DNA from: Ascidiaceihabitans sp034111945
Lineage (GTDB): Bacteria > Pseudomonadota > Alphaproteobacteria > Rhodobacterales > Rhodobacteraceae
Reading direction: 5' to 3'
DNA length: 64,000 nucleotides
Assembly: GCA_047626725.1 (NCBI GenBank)
Contig: JBLHSG010000023.1
Coordinates: forward strand, 1-64,000
The position numbers and the translations under genes are program-made. The notes under the pieces are model-generated. The model was given only the letters and a program-made list of their open reading frames with translations, had not been told where the DNA came from and made no database searches. Positions 43,214-52,061 of this stretch are shown in pieces (position 1 is the stretch's first letter; each line of letters starts with the position of its first letter).

Positions 43214-45154
43214 TTAGGCGCGTGCTTCACCTATCGTTGCGATCCCCATCACGTCCAAAACCTTGGCCTCGATGTCGGCCGCGTTCAGTTTCGCATCGGC
43301 GTACATGTCTTCGGGATTGGCGTGATCAATAAACGTGTCTGGCAGGACCATGGAGCGGAATTTTAAACCGTGATCAAACACACCTTCTTCGGCCAGCATT
43401 TGGGCGACGTGGCTGCCAAAGCCGCCAATAGCGCCTTCTTCGATCGTGATCAGCGCGTCGTGGTTTGCGGCCAATTCCAGTATCATGTCCCGATCCAGCG
43501 GTTTCGCAAAACGTGCATCGGCAATGGTTGGCGTGATGCCTTTTGCGGCCAGGCTTTCTGCGGCTTTTTGCACTTCGGACAGGCGGGTTCCAAAGGATAG
43601 CAGCGCGACTTGTGCGCCGGTTTGAATCATCCGACCTTTGCCAATTTCCAGCGGAGTTCCGCGTTCAGGCAACTCGACGCCGTTGCCTTCGCCGCGCGGG
43701 AAACGGAACGCGATTGGCCCGTCATCATGCACGGCGGCCGTTGCAACCATGTGCGCCAATTCGGCCTCGTCTGCGGCGGCCATCACCACAAATCCAGGCA
43801 AATTGGCCAGATAGGCGACGTCAAATGCGCCCGCGTGTGTGGCCCCGTCCGCCCCGACCAATCCGGCGCGGTCGATGGCAAACCGGACAGGCAAACGTTG
43901 GATCGCCACGTCATGCACAACCTGGTCATAGCCGCGTTGCAAGAATGTTGAATACATCGCGCAAAACGGTTTCATCCCGCCTGCGGCCAATGCTGCCGAA
44001 AATGTCACGCCGTGCTGTTCTGCGATCCCGACATCAAAGCAGCGGCTGGGATAGCGTTCGGCGAACAGGTTTAGGCCCGTTCCGTCTGGCATCGCCGCTG
44101 TCACGGCGCAGATTTTGTCGTCAAGCGCGGCTTCTTTCAGCAAAAATTCCGAGAACACTTTGGTGTAGCTGGGCGCATTACTGGGCGCTTTTTTCTGCTC
44201 GCCTGTGACCACGTTAAATTTGGACACGCCGTGCCCTTTGTCACGGGCCTGTTCTGCGGGGCCATACCCTTTGCCCTTTTTTGTCAGAACGTGGATCAGA
44301 ATTGGGCCGGTCGCACGTTGTTTGACAGTGCGCAAAACCGGCAGCAATTGGTTCAGATCGTGCCCGTCAATCGGCCCCAAATAGCTAAAGCCCAACTGTT
44401 CAAACAAGGTGCCGCCGACAGTCATGCCCTTTAGCATATCTTTGGCGCGACGGGCCCCTTCACGGAATGGTTCGGGGAGCAGGCTTACGGCGCCTTTGGC
44501 GACAGCTTTGAAATCCTGAAACGGTTCTTCGGCATATAGTCGCGATAAATAGGCCGACATCGCACCGACGGGTGGGGCGATCGACATTTCGTTGTCATTC
44601 AGGATCACGATCAGGCGTTTGCCCAAATGACCCGCGTTGTTCATCGCCTCGTAAGCCATGCCTGCTGACATTGATCCGTCGCCAATAACGGCAATTGCGT
44701 CGCCCAATCCTTCGGGTGTGACGCCGCCCAAATCGCGCGCGACGGCAAACCCCAAGGCGGCGGAAATTGATGTCGAACTATGCGCGGCCCCGAACGGATC
44801 GTAAGGCGATTCAGATCGTTTGGTGAACCCGCTAAGCCCGTCTTTTTGGCGCAAAGTCCGGATGCGATCACGCCGTTCTGTCAGGATTTTATGAGGGTAA
44901 CATTGGTGTCCGACATCCCAGATGATCTTGTCCCGTGGGGTGTCGAAAACTGCGTGCAACGCGACGGTCAGTTCCACAACGCCAAGGCCAGCGCCCAGAT
45001 GTCCGCCTGTCACCGAAACGGCCGAAACTGTTTCACTGCGCAATTCACCAGCCAGCTGGATCAACTGTCGGTCTGACAATTGGTCCATGTCGGATGGCCG
45101 CTGGATTGTATCCAGAAGCGGGGTATTTGGGCGATCGTCTGGCTGAGCGGTCAT
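43214..45154 (-). CDS. dxs: 1-Deoxy-D-xylulose-5-phosphate synthase
   Basis: Makes DXP from pyruvate and glyceraldehyde-3-phosphate, the first step of the MEP isoprenoid pathway. The TPP-binding GDGSMSAGMAYEAMNNAG and the second domain CAMYSTFLQRGYDQVVHDV are typical. The start at 45154 follows AGGA by eight bases; 646 residues are standard. It closes an operon with ispA and xseB upstream. Confidence 0.96.
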   Translation of the reverse strand: MTAQPDDRPNTPLLDTIQRPSDMDQLSDRQLIQLAGELRSETVSAVSVTGGHLGAGLGVVELTVALHAVFDTPRDKIIWDVGHQCYPHKILTERRDRIRTLRQKDGLSGFTKRSESPYDPFGAAHSSTSISAALGFAVARDLGGVTPEGLGDAIAVIGDGSMSAGMAYEAMNNAGHLGKRLIVILNDNEMSIAPPVGAMSAYLSRLYAEEPFQDFKAVAKGAVSLLPEPFREGARRAKDMLKGMTVGGTLFEQLGFSYLGPIDGHDLNQLLPVLRTVKQRATGPILIHVLTKKGKGYGPAEQARDKGHGVSKFNVVTGEQKKAPSNAPSYTKVFSEFLLKEAALDDKICAVTAAMPDGTGLNLFAERYPSRCFDVGIAEQHGVTFSAALAAGGMKPFCAMYSTFLQRGYDQVVHDVAIQRLPVRFAIDRAGLVGADGATHAGAFDVAYLANLPGFVVMAAADEAELAHMVATAAVHDDGPIAFRFPRGEGNGVELPERGTPLEIGKGRMIQTGAQVALLSFGTRLSEVQKAAESLAAKGITPTIADARFAKPLDRDMILELAANHDALITIEEGAIGGFGSHVAQMLAEEGVFDHGLKFRSMVLPDTFIDHANPEDMYADAKLNAADIEAKVLDVMGIATIGEARA

Positions 45155-45164
45155 GGCCGTTTTC

Positions 45165-46031
45165 CTAGCTTTTTCGTGCAACGACGAAGGCTGCGGCGTG
45201 ACGCAAATTATGCGCGTCCTCGCCATATATACTTAATGCGTCTGACGCAGATTCCACCAGTTGGGTAGCGCGGCGTTTCGCCTCGTCTAGTCCTAACAGT
45301 GATACGAATGTGGCTTTGCCTGCGTCCGCGTCTTTTGCTGTGGCTTTGCCAAGGGTTGCGGCGTCGCCTGTCACATCCAAAATATCGTCGGCAATTTGAA
45401 AGGCGAGGCCAAGGGCGCGCGCGTAGGTTTGCAAGGGCGTGATATCAGCGCCGCCCATACGCGCACCAGCAGTTGCAGACCATTCGATCAGCGCGCCGGT
45501 TTTACCAGCCTGAAGGGTCGTAATTTGATCCAAAGACAACGGTGTTTCTGATGTTTCAGCGGCAATGTCTAACGCTTGACCCAGTACCATTCCTTGCGCG
45601 CCACTGGCTTTTGCAAGGCTTAGCGCCAGATCCGCGCGCACAGATCCATCGCCAACTTCGGGTCGTGACACCAGTTCAAACGCCAGTGATTGCAACGCAT
45701 CACCTGCCAAAACAGCAGTCGCATCGTCCCATTTCACATGCACAGTTGGCTGGCCACGTCGCAGATTATCATCGTCCATACAGGGCAAATCATCGTGCAC
45801 CAGCGAATAGGCGTGCAAGGCTTCGATCCCTGTTGCGGGCCAGATCGCTTTTGCCGGATCAACACCAGACAGACGCGCAGATTCCATCACTAAAAAGGCA
45901 CGCAAACGTTTGCCGCCGTTGGTGGCATGCGCCATCGCGTGAACAACCGGCAAGTCATCCAATGCGCCAAGAACGGCATTAAATTGCGCCTGAACTGCGT
46001 CCGCGCATTCTGTCAATCGGGCAGAAAACAT
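45165..46031 (-). CDS. ispA: Farnesyl diphosphate (polyprenyl) synthase
   Basis: Condenses isopentenyl and dimethylallyl units into farnesyl diphosphate. LVHDDLPCMDDD carries the first Asp-rich motif and FQIADDILDVTGD the second. The start at 46031 shares a base with the xseB stop (TGATG); a longer, arginine-rich upstream frame is not real. 288 residues fit. It is followed by dxs after ten bases, the classic xseB-ispA-dxs order. Confidence 0.95.
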   Translation of the reverse strand: MFSARLTECADAVQAQFNAVLGALDDLPVVHAMAHATNGGKRLRAFLVMESARLSGVDPAKAIWPATGIEALHAYSLVHDDLPCMDDDNLRRGQPTVHVKWDDATAVLAGDALQSLAFELVSRPEVGDGSVRADLALSLAKASGAQGMVLGQALDIAAETSETPLSLDQITTLQAGKTGALIEWSATAGARMGGADITPLQTYARALGLAFQIADDILDVTGDAATLGKATAKDADAGKATFVSLLGLDEAKRRATQLVESASDALSIYGEDAHNLRHAAAFVVARKS

Positions 46032-46273
46032 CAGAGCCCTTCGACGGGCTTTAGACCTGTGGGATTGCCGTCGCTGTCCAATGTGATTGCGGCGACTTTT
46101 TCCTCGGCTTCTTTTAACTTTTTCTCGCAACGCGCCTTTAGGGCAGCACCGCGTTCGTACAGCGTGATTGATTGGTCCAGCGCCACATCGCCCCGTTCCA
46201 ACTGGCCCAAAACCTGTTCCAGTTCGGCCATCGCTGCCTCAAAGCTCATCTCGTCTACTGCTACATCACTCAT
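46031..46273 (-). CDS. xseB: Exodeoxyribonuclease VII small subunit
   Basis: An 80-residue protein with the family signature SFEAAMAELEQVLGQLERGDVALDQSI and YERGAALKARCEKKLKEAEEKV. It assembles with XseA to degrade single-stranded DNA. Its start overlaps the stop of the HDAC-like gene (ATGA), and it overlaps ispA by one base. xseA is not in the window. Confidence 0.95.
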   Translation of the reverse strand: MSDVAVDEMSFEAAMAELEQVLGQLERGDVALDQSITLYERGAALKARCEKKLKEAEEKVAAITLDSDGNPTGLKPVEGL

Positions 46274-47196
46274 TGCGTGGCCTTCATCAATTCAACAACA
46301 TGCGCGCGCGCGGAGGCTGCTAACGCATCCAAATCATAACCGCCTTCGAGCACCGATACCAGACGCCCCTTGCACAGTTCTTGTGCAAGTTTTGTGAGGG
46401 CGGCGGTCATTTTCGCAAAGTCATCGGTGGACCAATTCAGATTGGCGAGGGGATCATCCTGATGCGCGTCGAACCCTGCGGATATCAGGATAAGGTCAGG
46501 CGCATGGGCGCGCAGAGCTGGAAATGCGATATCGTTATAGGTTTTTAGCGCGTGCGCACCATCACTGCCGGGAGCCAGCGGAATGTTCACGATGTTGCCA
46601 AGCGGACCACGATCCGATGCGTCACCAGTGCCGGGCCAAAGCGGCATTTGCTGTGATGTGATGACCAACGCGCGCGCCTCGTCGGCCAGCAGGGCCTGAG
46701 TTCCGTTGCCGTGGTGCACGTCAAAATCAACGACTGCGACGCGGTTCACATCCGGTTGCGTTAGCGCATGTTTGGCGGCAATCGCGACGTTCCCGAACAG
46801 GCAAAACCCCATTGGCGTTGTTTGTTCTGCGTGGTGCCCCGGTGGACGCACGGCAACAAAGGCGTTCTGCGCTTGATCAGACAAGACCATATTGACGGCT
46901 TCGACTGCGCCACCAACGGCACGATAGGCGGCAGTCAGGGAACCGGGGGACATAGATGTGTCGGCATCAAGCGCTGTAAACCCAGCGGTTGGGAGGCTAG
47001 CGTTCAGGCGATCAATGTGGCTTTGCGGGTGGCAGCGCAGGATGTCTGTATCGTTGGCCAACGGGGCTTCGGCACGTAACAAATCAAGGTCTTCGAGCGC
47101 CTTTGTGATGTAACGCAACCGCGCGACCTGTTCAGGTGCGCCGTCCGGATTAACGTGCAAAAGGCAATCGGGATGGGTCAGAAATGCAGTTGTCAT
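46270..47196 (-). CDS. Histone-deacetylase-like amidohydrolase
   Basis: A 308-residue class II HDAC-type hydrolase. Active-site elements: RPPGHHA (His121-His122), VDFDVHHGNGTQ with zinc ligands Asp159 and His161, and SAGFDAHQDDP plus EGGYD later. Bacterial members act on polyamines or acetylated small molecules. The consistent position before xseB-ispA-dxs in this bacterial group suggests it is part of that operon, without a known functional link. Start has an ordinary ATG. Confidence 0.9.
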   Translation of the reverse strand: MTTAFLTHPDCLLHVNPDGAPEQVARLRYITKALEDLDLLRAEAPLANDTDILRCHPQSHIDRLNASLPTAGFTALDADTSMSPGSLTAAYRAVGGAVEAVNMVLSDQAQNAFVAVRPPGHHAEQTTPMGFCLFGNVAIAAKHALTQPDVNRVAVVDFDVHHGNGTQALLADEARALVITSQQMPLWPGTGDASDRGPLGNIVNIPLAPGSDGAHALKTYNDIAFPALRAHAPDLILISAGFDAHQDDPLANLNWSTDDFAKMTAALTKLAQELCKGRLVSVLEGGYDLDALAASARAHVVELMKATQ

Positions 47197-47232
47197 AAGA
47201 CACCTTTGATAGTCGATTGAAACAAATCCGGA

Positions 47233-47934
47233 TTAATCCGGCGCCAGCATGTATCCGGCACCGCGCACGGTTTGCAGGTAGCGTGGTTGTTTCGGATTGG
47301 CTTCGATTTTGCGGCGCAGGCGGGTGATCTGAACATCGACAGCGCGTTCTTGAGCTTGACCACGATCACGGCCCAAATCCTCGACCAGCTTGGCGCGGCT
47401 AAGCGGTTCACCGGTCTTGGCAGAAAAGATTTTCATCAGCTGCATTTCGGTGGCGGTCAGACGCACGAGGTCTTCGCCTTGCCACATCTCGCCGCGATCC
47501 ATGTCATAGCGGATCGGACCGAGGTGTAGGATTTTTGGTACTGATTCTTCGGCAGGCGTTTCGGGCATCCGGCGCAGCACCGCATTGATGCGCAACAACA
47601 GTTCCTTGGGTTCGAACGGCTTGGGCAGATAGTCGTCGGCGCCTGCTTCTAACCCTTCGATCCGGTTGTCGGTTTCACCCTTGGCCGTCAGCAACATAAT
47701 CGGCGTTTGCGAGGTTTCGCGGATGGATTTGCACAGTGAAATTCCGTCTTCGCCGGGCATCATCACGTCCAGGATCAGCATGTCGAAATCAAGACCCGAC
47801 AGGATACGACGCGCGTGTTGGGCATCGCGTGCAGCGGTCACCAAAAACCCGTGCCGCATCAGGAATTTTTGCAGCAGCATGCGAATACGTTCATCGTCAT
47901 CGACGATCAGCAGGTGGGCGTCCATTTCGCTCAT
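47233..47934 (-). CDS. OmpR-family response regulator (PetR-like)
   Basis: Receiver domain at 1-120: acidic pocket Asp12-13, phosphoacceptor Asp56 (LILDVMMPG), Thr/Ala switch (LLTAKGETD) and Lys (LPKPF). The winged-helix output domain follows from about 130. It is coupled by an ATGA overlap to a MarR-type regulator, the same pair as petP-petR described in Rhodobacter capsulatus, where PetR is linked to the cytochrome bc1 genes. The 233 residues fit. No histidine kinase is adjacent. Confidence 0.85.
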   Translation of the reverse strand: MSEMDAHLLIVDDDERIRMLLQKFLMRHGFLVTAARDAQHARRILSGLDFDMLILDVMMPGEDGISLCKSIRETSQTPIMLLTAKGETDNRIEGLEAGADDYLPKPFEPKELLLRINAVLRRMPETPAEESVPKILHLGPIRYDMDRGEMWQGEDLVRLTATEMQLMKIFSAKTGEPLSRAKLVEDLGRDRGQAQERAVDVQITRLRRKIEANPKQPRYLQTVRGAGYMLAPD

Positions 47935-48443
47935 TGTCCGGTCTCCTTCAGTCGTGTGTAGGCGCGCTGCATTTCTGTGTCCATCATCGCCTCGAGCACA
48001 GTGCGAAAACCCGCAACCGCATCAGGGCCAGCATCGCGAAAGGCACTGCGCATCCGCGCGCGCTGGGCGTCTGATAATGACTGTTCCAATGTCTTGCCTT
48101 TGTCAGTCAGATACAAATGACGTTCACGTTTGTCCGCTTTGCCCACCAAACTCTCTACCAAACCGTCCTCGATCAGGGTGCGCAGCACGCGGTTCAGCGA
48201 CTGTTTTGTGACCCCTAGAATGTTGAGCAAATTGTTCACCGTCGTGCCCGGCGCGCGATTGATAAAGTGCACAGCGCGGTGATGCGCACGCCCGTAGGCC
48301 ATATCTGACAGGATGCGATCAGGATCTGCGGTGAATCCGCGATAGGCAAAAAACATCGCCTCGATCCCTTGGCGCAACTGTTCGTCCGTCAAAAACAGCA
48401 GGCTTTCACCGCTGTAGGGGGAGGGTGCGCGGGTGTCCGACAT
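47931..48443 (-). CDS. MarR-family regulator (PetP-like)
   Basis: A 170-residue winged helix protein: helix LTDEQLRQGIEAMFFAYRGFT, then VNNLLNILGVTKQSLNRVLRTLIEDGLVE as the recognition region and KRERHLYLTDKG as the wing. It resembles PetP of Rhodobacter. The start at 48443 follows AAGGA with a nine-base gap, and the stop overlaps the PetR-like start. Together the two probably regulate respiratory genes such as petABC. Confidence 0.85.
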   Translation of the reverse strand: MSDTRAPSPYSGESLLFLTDEQLRQGIEAMFFAYRGFTADPDRILSDMAYGRAHHRAVHFINRAPGTTVNNLLNILGVTKQSLNRVLRTLIEDGLVESLVGKADKRERHLYLTDKGKTLEQSLSDAQRARMRSAFRDAGPDAVAGFRTVLEAMMDTEMQRAYTRLKETGQ

Positions 48444-48602
48444 CTGCCTTGATCCTTCTTGATCACGTTCAATTGTTACAACATACGTCAGTGTTGTTGA
48501 CATTCCAATACTAAAGACCTATCGAATGAGAGGTTTTGCGCAATTTTATGTCCACTTCGGACGCAAATGCGCAATTTATGCAAATATAAAAGGAATACAG
48601 CC

Positions 48603-49472
48603 ATGGCTGGTGCATATGATGATCGTGACGGAAAAATCTGGATGGACGGCCAATTGGTCGACTGGCGCGATGCCAATGTCCACATTCTGACCCATGCAAT
48701 GCACTATGCCTCGTCTGTCTTCGAAGGCGAGCGGTGCTATTCAGGCAAGATTTTCAAATCACGCCAGCACTCTGAACGGTTGATCACATCCGGCAAGCTG
48801 ATCGATTTTGATGTTCCGTATTCCGTTGATGAAATCGAAGCCGCCAAGCAGGCAGCGCTGGATGCGAACGGTCTGAAAGATGCTTATGTTCGTGCGGTTG
48901 CATGGCGCGGTTCTGGCACCGATATGGGTGTCGCGGCGGCGGCAAACCCTGTCCACATGGCTGTGGCCGTTTGGGAATGGGGCAACTATTACGGCGACGC
49001 CAAAATGAAAGGCGCAAAGCTGGACATTGCCAAATGGAAACGTCCTTCGCCTGAAACTGCACCGTCCCAAGCCAAGGCTGCGGGCCTGTATATGATCGCG
49101 ACAATGTCCAAGCACGCAGCAGAGGCCAAGGGCTGTTCTGATGCGATGATGTTTGACTATCGTGGCTACATTGCCGAAGCGACCGGCGCGAATATTTTCT
49201 TTGTCAAAGACGGCGAAGTACACACGCCAGACGCCGATGCGTTCCTGAACGGTATCACCCGCCAGACGGTTATCGGCATGTTAAAAGACAAAGGCATCAA
49301 GGTGCATGAACGCGTTATCATGCCAGAAGAACTCGAAGGGTTCGAACAGTGCTGGCTGACCGGTACCGCGGCCGAAGTAACGCCTGTTGGACAAATCGGT
49401 GACTATAACTTTGAGGTCGGCGCGCTGACGCGTGATATCTCGGAAAGCTACGAAAAACTGGTCCGTGAATAA
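48603..49472 (+). CDS. ilvE: Branched-chain amino acid aminotransferase
   Basis: A class IV PLP-dependent transaminase of 289 residues. The N-terminus DGKIWMDGQLVDWRDANVHILTHAMHYASSVFEGERCY is typical; the cofactor lysine lies in PSQAKAAGLYM, and EATGANIFFVKDGEVHTPD with GITRQTVI complete the family. It swaps amino groups between Val, Leu or Ile and 2-oxoglutarate. The start follows AAAGGA; an upstream extension lacks a match. A small NTF2-like gene follows by 13 bases. Confidence 0.95.
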   Translation: MAGAYDDRDGKIWMDGQLVDWRDANVHILTHAMHYASSVFEGERCYSGKIFKSRQHSERLITSGKLIDFDVPYSVDEIEAAKQAALDANGLKDAYVRAVAWRGSGTDMGVAAAANPVHMAVAVWEWGNYYGDAKMKGAKLDIAKWKRPSPETAPSQAKAAGLYMIATMSKHAAEAKGCSDAMMFDYRGYIAEATGANIFFVKDGEVHTPDADAFLNGITRQTVIGMLKDKGIKVHERVIMPEELEGFEQCWLTGTAAEVTPVGQIGDYNFEVGALTRDISESYEKLVRE

Positions 49473-49485
49473 GGGCCACGTCTAA

Positions 49486-49827
49486 GTGGACTTTAGTGCA
49501 TTCGCGATCGAGTGGGAGGCCGCGTGGAACTCCCACTCGCTTGACCGCATTCTTGCACACTATTCCAACGACGTTGTGTTCCGGTCGCACAAAGCAATGC
49601 GGTTGGTCGGCACCGGTGAATTGCATGGTCGGGATGCGCTGCGTGACTATTGGCAGCGCGCCTTGGATGCCCAACCGAACCTGTCATTTGTCGTGGTCGA
49701 TGTGCTGCACGGCTATGGCATGATGGTGATCACATACCGCAATCAAAATGATGTGCTGGCCGCTGAAACATTGCGGTTCGGCGCGAACGGTTTGGTGGTC
49801 GAAGTATCGGCATGTCACGCCAAGTAG
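49486..49827 (+). CDS. NTF2-like (SnoaL-type) small protein
   Basis: A 113-residue single-domain protein in the NTF2/SnoaL fold: helix FAIEWEAAWNSHSLDRILAHYSNDVVF, then GRDALRDYWQRALDAQPN and alternating beta-strands. It begins with GTG 13 bases after ilvE and probably shares its transcript. Members include isomerases, polyketide cyclases and accessory proteins; no active residue can be assigned here. Confidence 0.75.
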   Translation: MDFSAFAIEWEAAWNSHSLDRILAHYSNDVVFRSHKAMRLVGTGELHGRDALRDYWQRALDAQPNLSFVVVDVLHGYGMMVITYRNQNDVLAAETLRFGANGLVVEVSACHAK

Positions 49828-49866
49828 GCCTTGCGCTGTTGGTAATGTCCGGTCAAAACTGGCCAC

Positions 49867-50187
49867 ATGAAACATCTTTTAATCATCCTACTGTTGCTTC
49901 CTTCGCTGGCGTTTTCGCATTCAAAAGTATCGGCCACCGTGCCTGTGAACGGTGCGATCCTTGACATTGCGCCAGATGATTTCACGTTCAATTTCGATAA
50001 AACGATCCGCTTGGTTTCTGTCGTCGTTAATGGGGAATCTGCAACGCTGCCGGATCAGGACGCGTTTGCAAAAACCATAATTATGACTGCCCCTGCCTTG
50101 GACAAAGGCCGCCACACCGTCGAATGGCGTGGGCTAAGCAGTGATGGCCATCCGGTCAGCGGAACCTTCACGTTTACGGTGCAGTAG
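49867..50187 (+). CDS. copC: Copper-resistance protein CopC
   Basis: A 106-residue periplasmic protein with a signal peptide (cleaved after FS, leaving His18 as the first residue). The fold has FNFDKTIRLVSVVV and SSDGHPVSGTFTFTV; the N-terminal His and the later His of DGHP are the copper(II) ligands known for CopC. It passes copper to CopD. The next gene begins directly after its stop, so the two are in one operon. Confidence 0.9.
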   Translation: MKHLLIILLLLPSLAFSHSKVSATVPVNGAILDIAPDDFTFNFDKTIRLVSVVVNGESATLPDQDAFAKTIIMTAPALDKGRHTVEWRGLSSDGHPVSGTFTFTVQ

Positions 50188-51030
50188 ATGGACCTAAACC
50201 AGTGGCTGTTGTTTGCCTTTTTGGCGAAATTCGGCGTGCTGATAGGGACGTTTTGGTTGGCGGGATTGTGTCTGGTTAGACTGGTGTTCGGGGTTCACGT
50301 GAACTTGCGTTTGCGCGGCATTCTTTGGTGTTTGACGACCCTATCATCGCTTGCAGTTTTTGCGCTGACCGCCGGCATCCTGATGGACAGTATTGCGGGC
50401 ATGACTGATCGGGTCATTTTGGGTTTCATCTGGGAAACACCCGTCGGCACTGCCTTGGCGTTGCGTGTGATCGGGCTGGGTCTGGTCGCGATCAGTTTAT
50501 TGCCTATTGGGCGTATTAGGGACTTGATCGGTGTTATCGGATCAATCGCCCTACTGACCAGTTTTGTGGTTTCGGGGCATGTGTCCGGCCTGAATTCAGT
50601 TTGGGTCAGCGGGCTCTTGGCCTTTCACATTGCGATCGCGGCCTTTTGGATCGGCATCCTATTTCCACTGCACACACTGGCATTGAACGACCCGAAAGAC
50701 GCCGCGCGCGTTGGTCAAAAATTCGGCCAATTCGCAATCGTTTTGGTGCCTGTGATGATGATCGCAGGCGGAGCGATGGCATGGCAATTGATGGGGTCAA
50801 TCAACGCATTGCTGACCACAGGCTACGGCAATTTGTTGATGATCAAAGTTGCGGGCGTTGGCGTGCTGATGCTGGGTGCTGCGCTGAACAAATTGCGGTT
50901 TATTCCGGCGCTTTTGGAAGACGATAAAACCGCGGCTGACGGATTGGCGCAGACCATCGAAATGGAGGGCGCGGCGGTGATTTTCATCTTGGCATTCACC
51001 GCCGCGCTTACGTCATTTGGGGGTCCCTAG
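50188..51030 (+). CDS. copD: Copper-uptake membrane protein CopD-like
   Basis: A 280-residue inner-membrane protein with about eight hydrophobic segments, ending EGAAVIFILAFTAALTSFGGP, the CopD-family C-terminal helix. Histidines in membrane segments (GHVSGLNSVW, LAFHIAIAAFW) fit copper passage. Its ATG abuts the copC stop with no gap. It is convergent with the cyclase gene. Confidence 0.85.
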   Translation: MDLNQWLLFAFLAKFGVLIGTFWLAGLCLVRLVFGVHVNLRLRGILWCLTTLSSLAVFALTAGILMDSIAGMTDRVILGFIWETPVGTALALRVIGLGLVAISLLPIGRIRDLIGVIGSIALLTSFVVSGHVSGLNSVWVSGLLAFHIAIAAFWIGILFPLHTLALNDPKDAARVGQKFGQFAIVLVPVMMIAGGAMAWQLMGSINALLTTGYGNLLMIKVAGVGVLMLGAALNKLRFIPALLEDDKTAADGLAQTIEMEGAAVIFILAFTAALTSFGGP

Positions 51031-51036
51031 CGGAAC

Positions 51037-51981
51037 CTAATACAGGGCGACCGGATTGATCATTGCCTGCACTGTGCCCTTGATGCGGGCTTGACCCAGC
51101 ACAAACATAAACTCGTTCACGCCGTCACGCAGCACAGGGCCGGTGTTCATTGTCTCAAGGATGTAGATGCCGTTTTTCATCAGCAGTGTGACGTGGCCAT
51201 AAAAGATTTTATCGCCTTCCGGGGCAGGAATTGGTTCGACGCCCCACGTGTCTGCACCCACGGCCATCGGGTTCAATGACGCGATGTATTCGGCACCTTC
51301 ATTGTTCAGGCCCGGTTCTGACGACCCCCATGCGGTTGGGTTGCTTTCGAACATGCCGTCGGTCCACCCAGTGTGAAACAGGATGATGTCACCTTCGCCC
51401 ATTGTGACGTTCTGGGCTTCAGCTGCGGCTTTGATTTCGGCGGATCCAAAGTGCGCGCCGGCTTCCATGGTTTCCACGCCAAAGTGTTTAGCCATGTCTA
51501 AAATGACTGCGCGTCCGACCAATGGCGGTACAGCGTGTGTGCCTAGTTTTGTCAGGCCGGTAATTGCGCTGATCTCTTTTTCATCCAGACAGTTGTAGTA
51601 TTTTCCGCCTTCGCCCAGATGCCCTAGGCCATCCAGTTGCGAGCCGATTCCGATCCATGTTTGCAGGACGTCGTCGTTGTAATTGCCCTCGTATCCGAAG
51701 CCCGACAATTTTTGCCCGCCTTGCTGATTTGGTTGCACGATTTGAAGGTTCAAAGAACGCGGTGGAAAGGCTGGTGTGTCTGATCCAATGGTGATGCCAA
51801 GAGGCATGGATTTTCCCTGTTTGATCAGTTTTGCGGCCAGCAATGTGCGTTCTGGTGTGATTAAGTTGGCGGACCCGATGGTGTCATCGGCACCCCATTT
51901 CGAAGGGGAACAGTCGGCAGCAGCAATCCCTGCCGTCAACGTCATAGCGCAGGCCAAACCTGCTAAGTATTTGATTTTCAT
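51037..51981 (-). CDS. Secreted cyclase/kynurenine-formamidase-like protein
   Basis: A 314-residue exported protein: signal peptide about 1-21 (cut at AAA-D), then a cyclase (PF04199-type) domain. The metal-site motif reads GSQLDGLGHLG, where the usual HxGTHxDxPxH has His replaced by Gln, as in the larger subfamily of these enzymes. ILFHTGWTD and GVNEFMF are other typical parts. The start at 51981 follows GGAGG. The substrate is unknown. Confidence 0.75.
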   Translation of the reverse strand: MKIKYLAGLACAMTLTAGIAAADCSPSKWGADDTIGSANLITPERTLLAAKLIKQGKSMPLGITIGSDTPAFPPRSLNLQIVQPNQQGGQKLSGFGYEGNYNDDVLQTWIGIGSQLDGLGHLGEGGKYYNCLDEKEISAITGLTKLGTHAVPPLVGRAVILDMAKHFGVETMEAGAHFGSAEIKAAAEAQNVTMGEGDIILFHTGWTDGMFESNPTAWGSSEPGLNNEGAEYIASLNPMAVGADTWGVEPIPAPEGDKIFYGHVTLLMKNGIYILETMNTGPVLRDGVNEFMFVLGQARIKGTVQAMINPVALY

Positions 51982-52061
51982 AATCTTCCTCCCAAAAAAT
52001 TGGCAGGCGTTCACCCTGTCAGGTGATTCCCTGCGCTGAGAGATATTCTAGCACGAGTTGT

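Noticed and set aside
43543..44208. A 221-residue frame opposite dxs
   Set aside because: Arg/Pro-rich with no motif and fully inside dxs.
51037..51981. Gln in the cyclase metal motif as a loss-of-function mutation
   Set aside because: The GSQLD/GTQWD form is typical of the larger subfamily of these enzymes, so it is not unusual.
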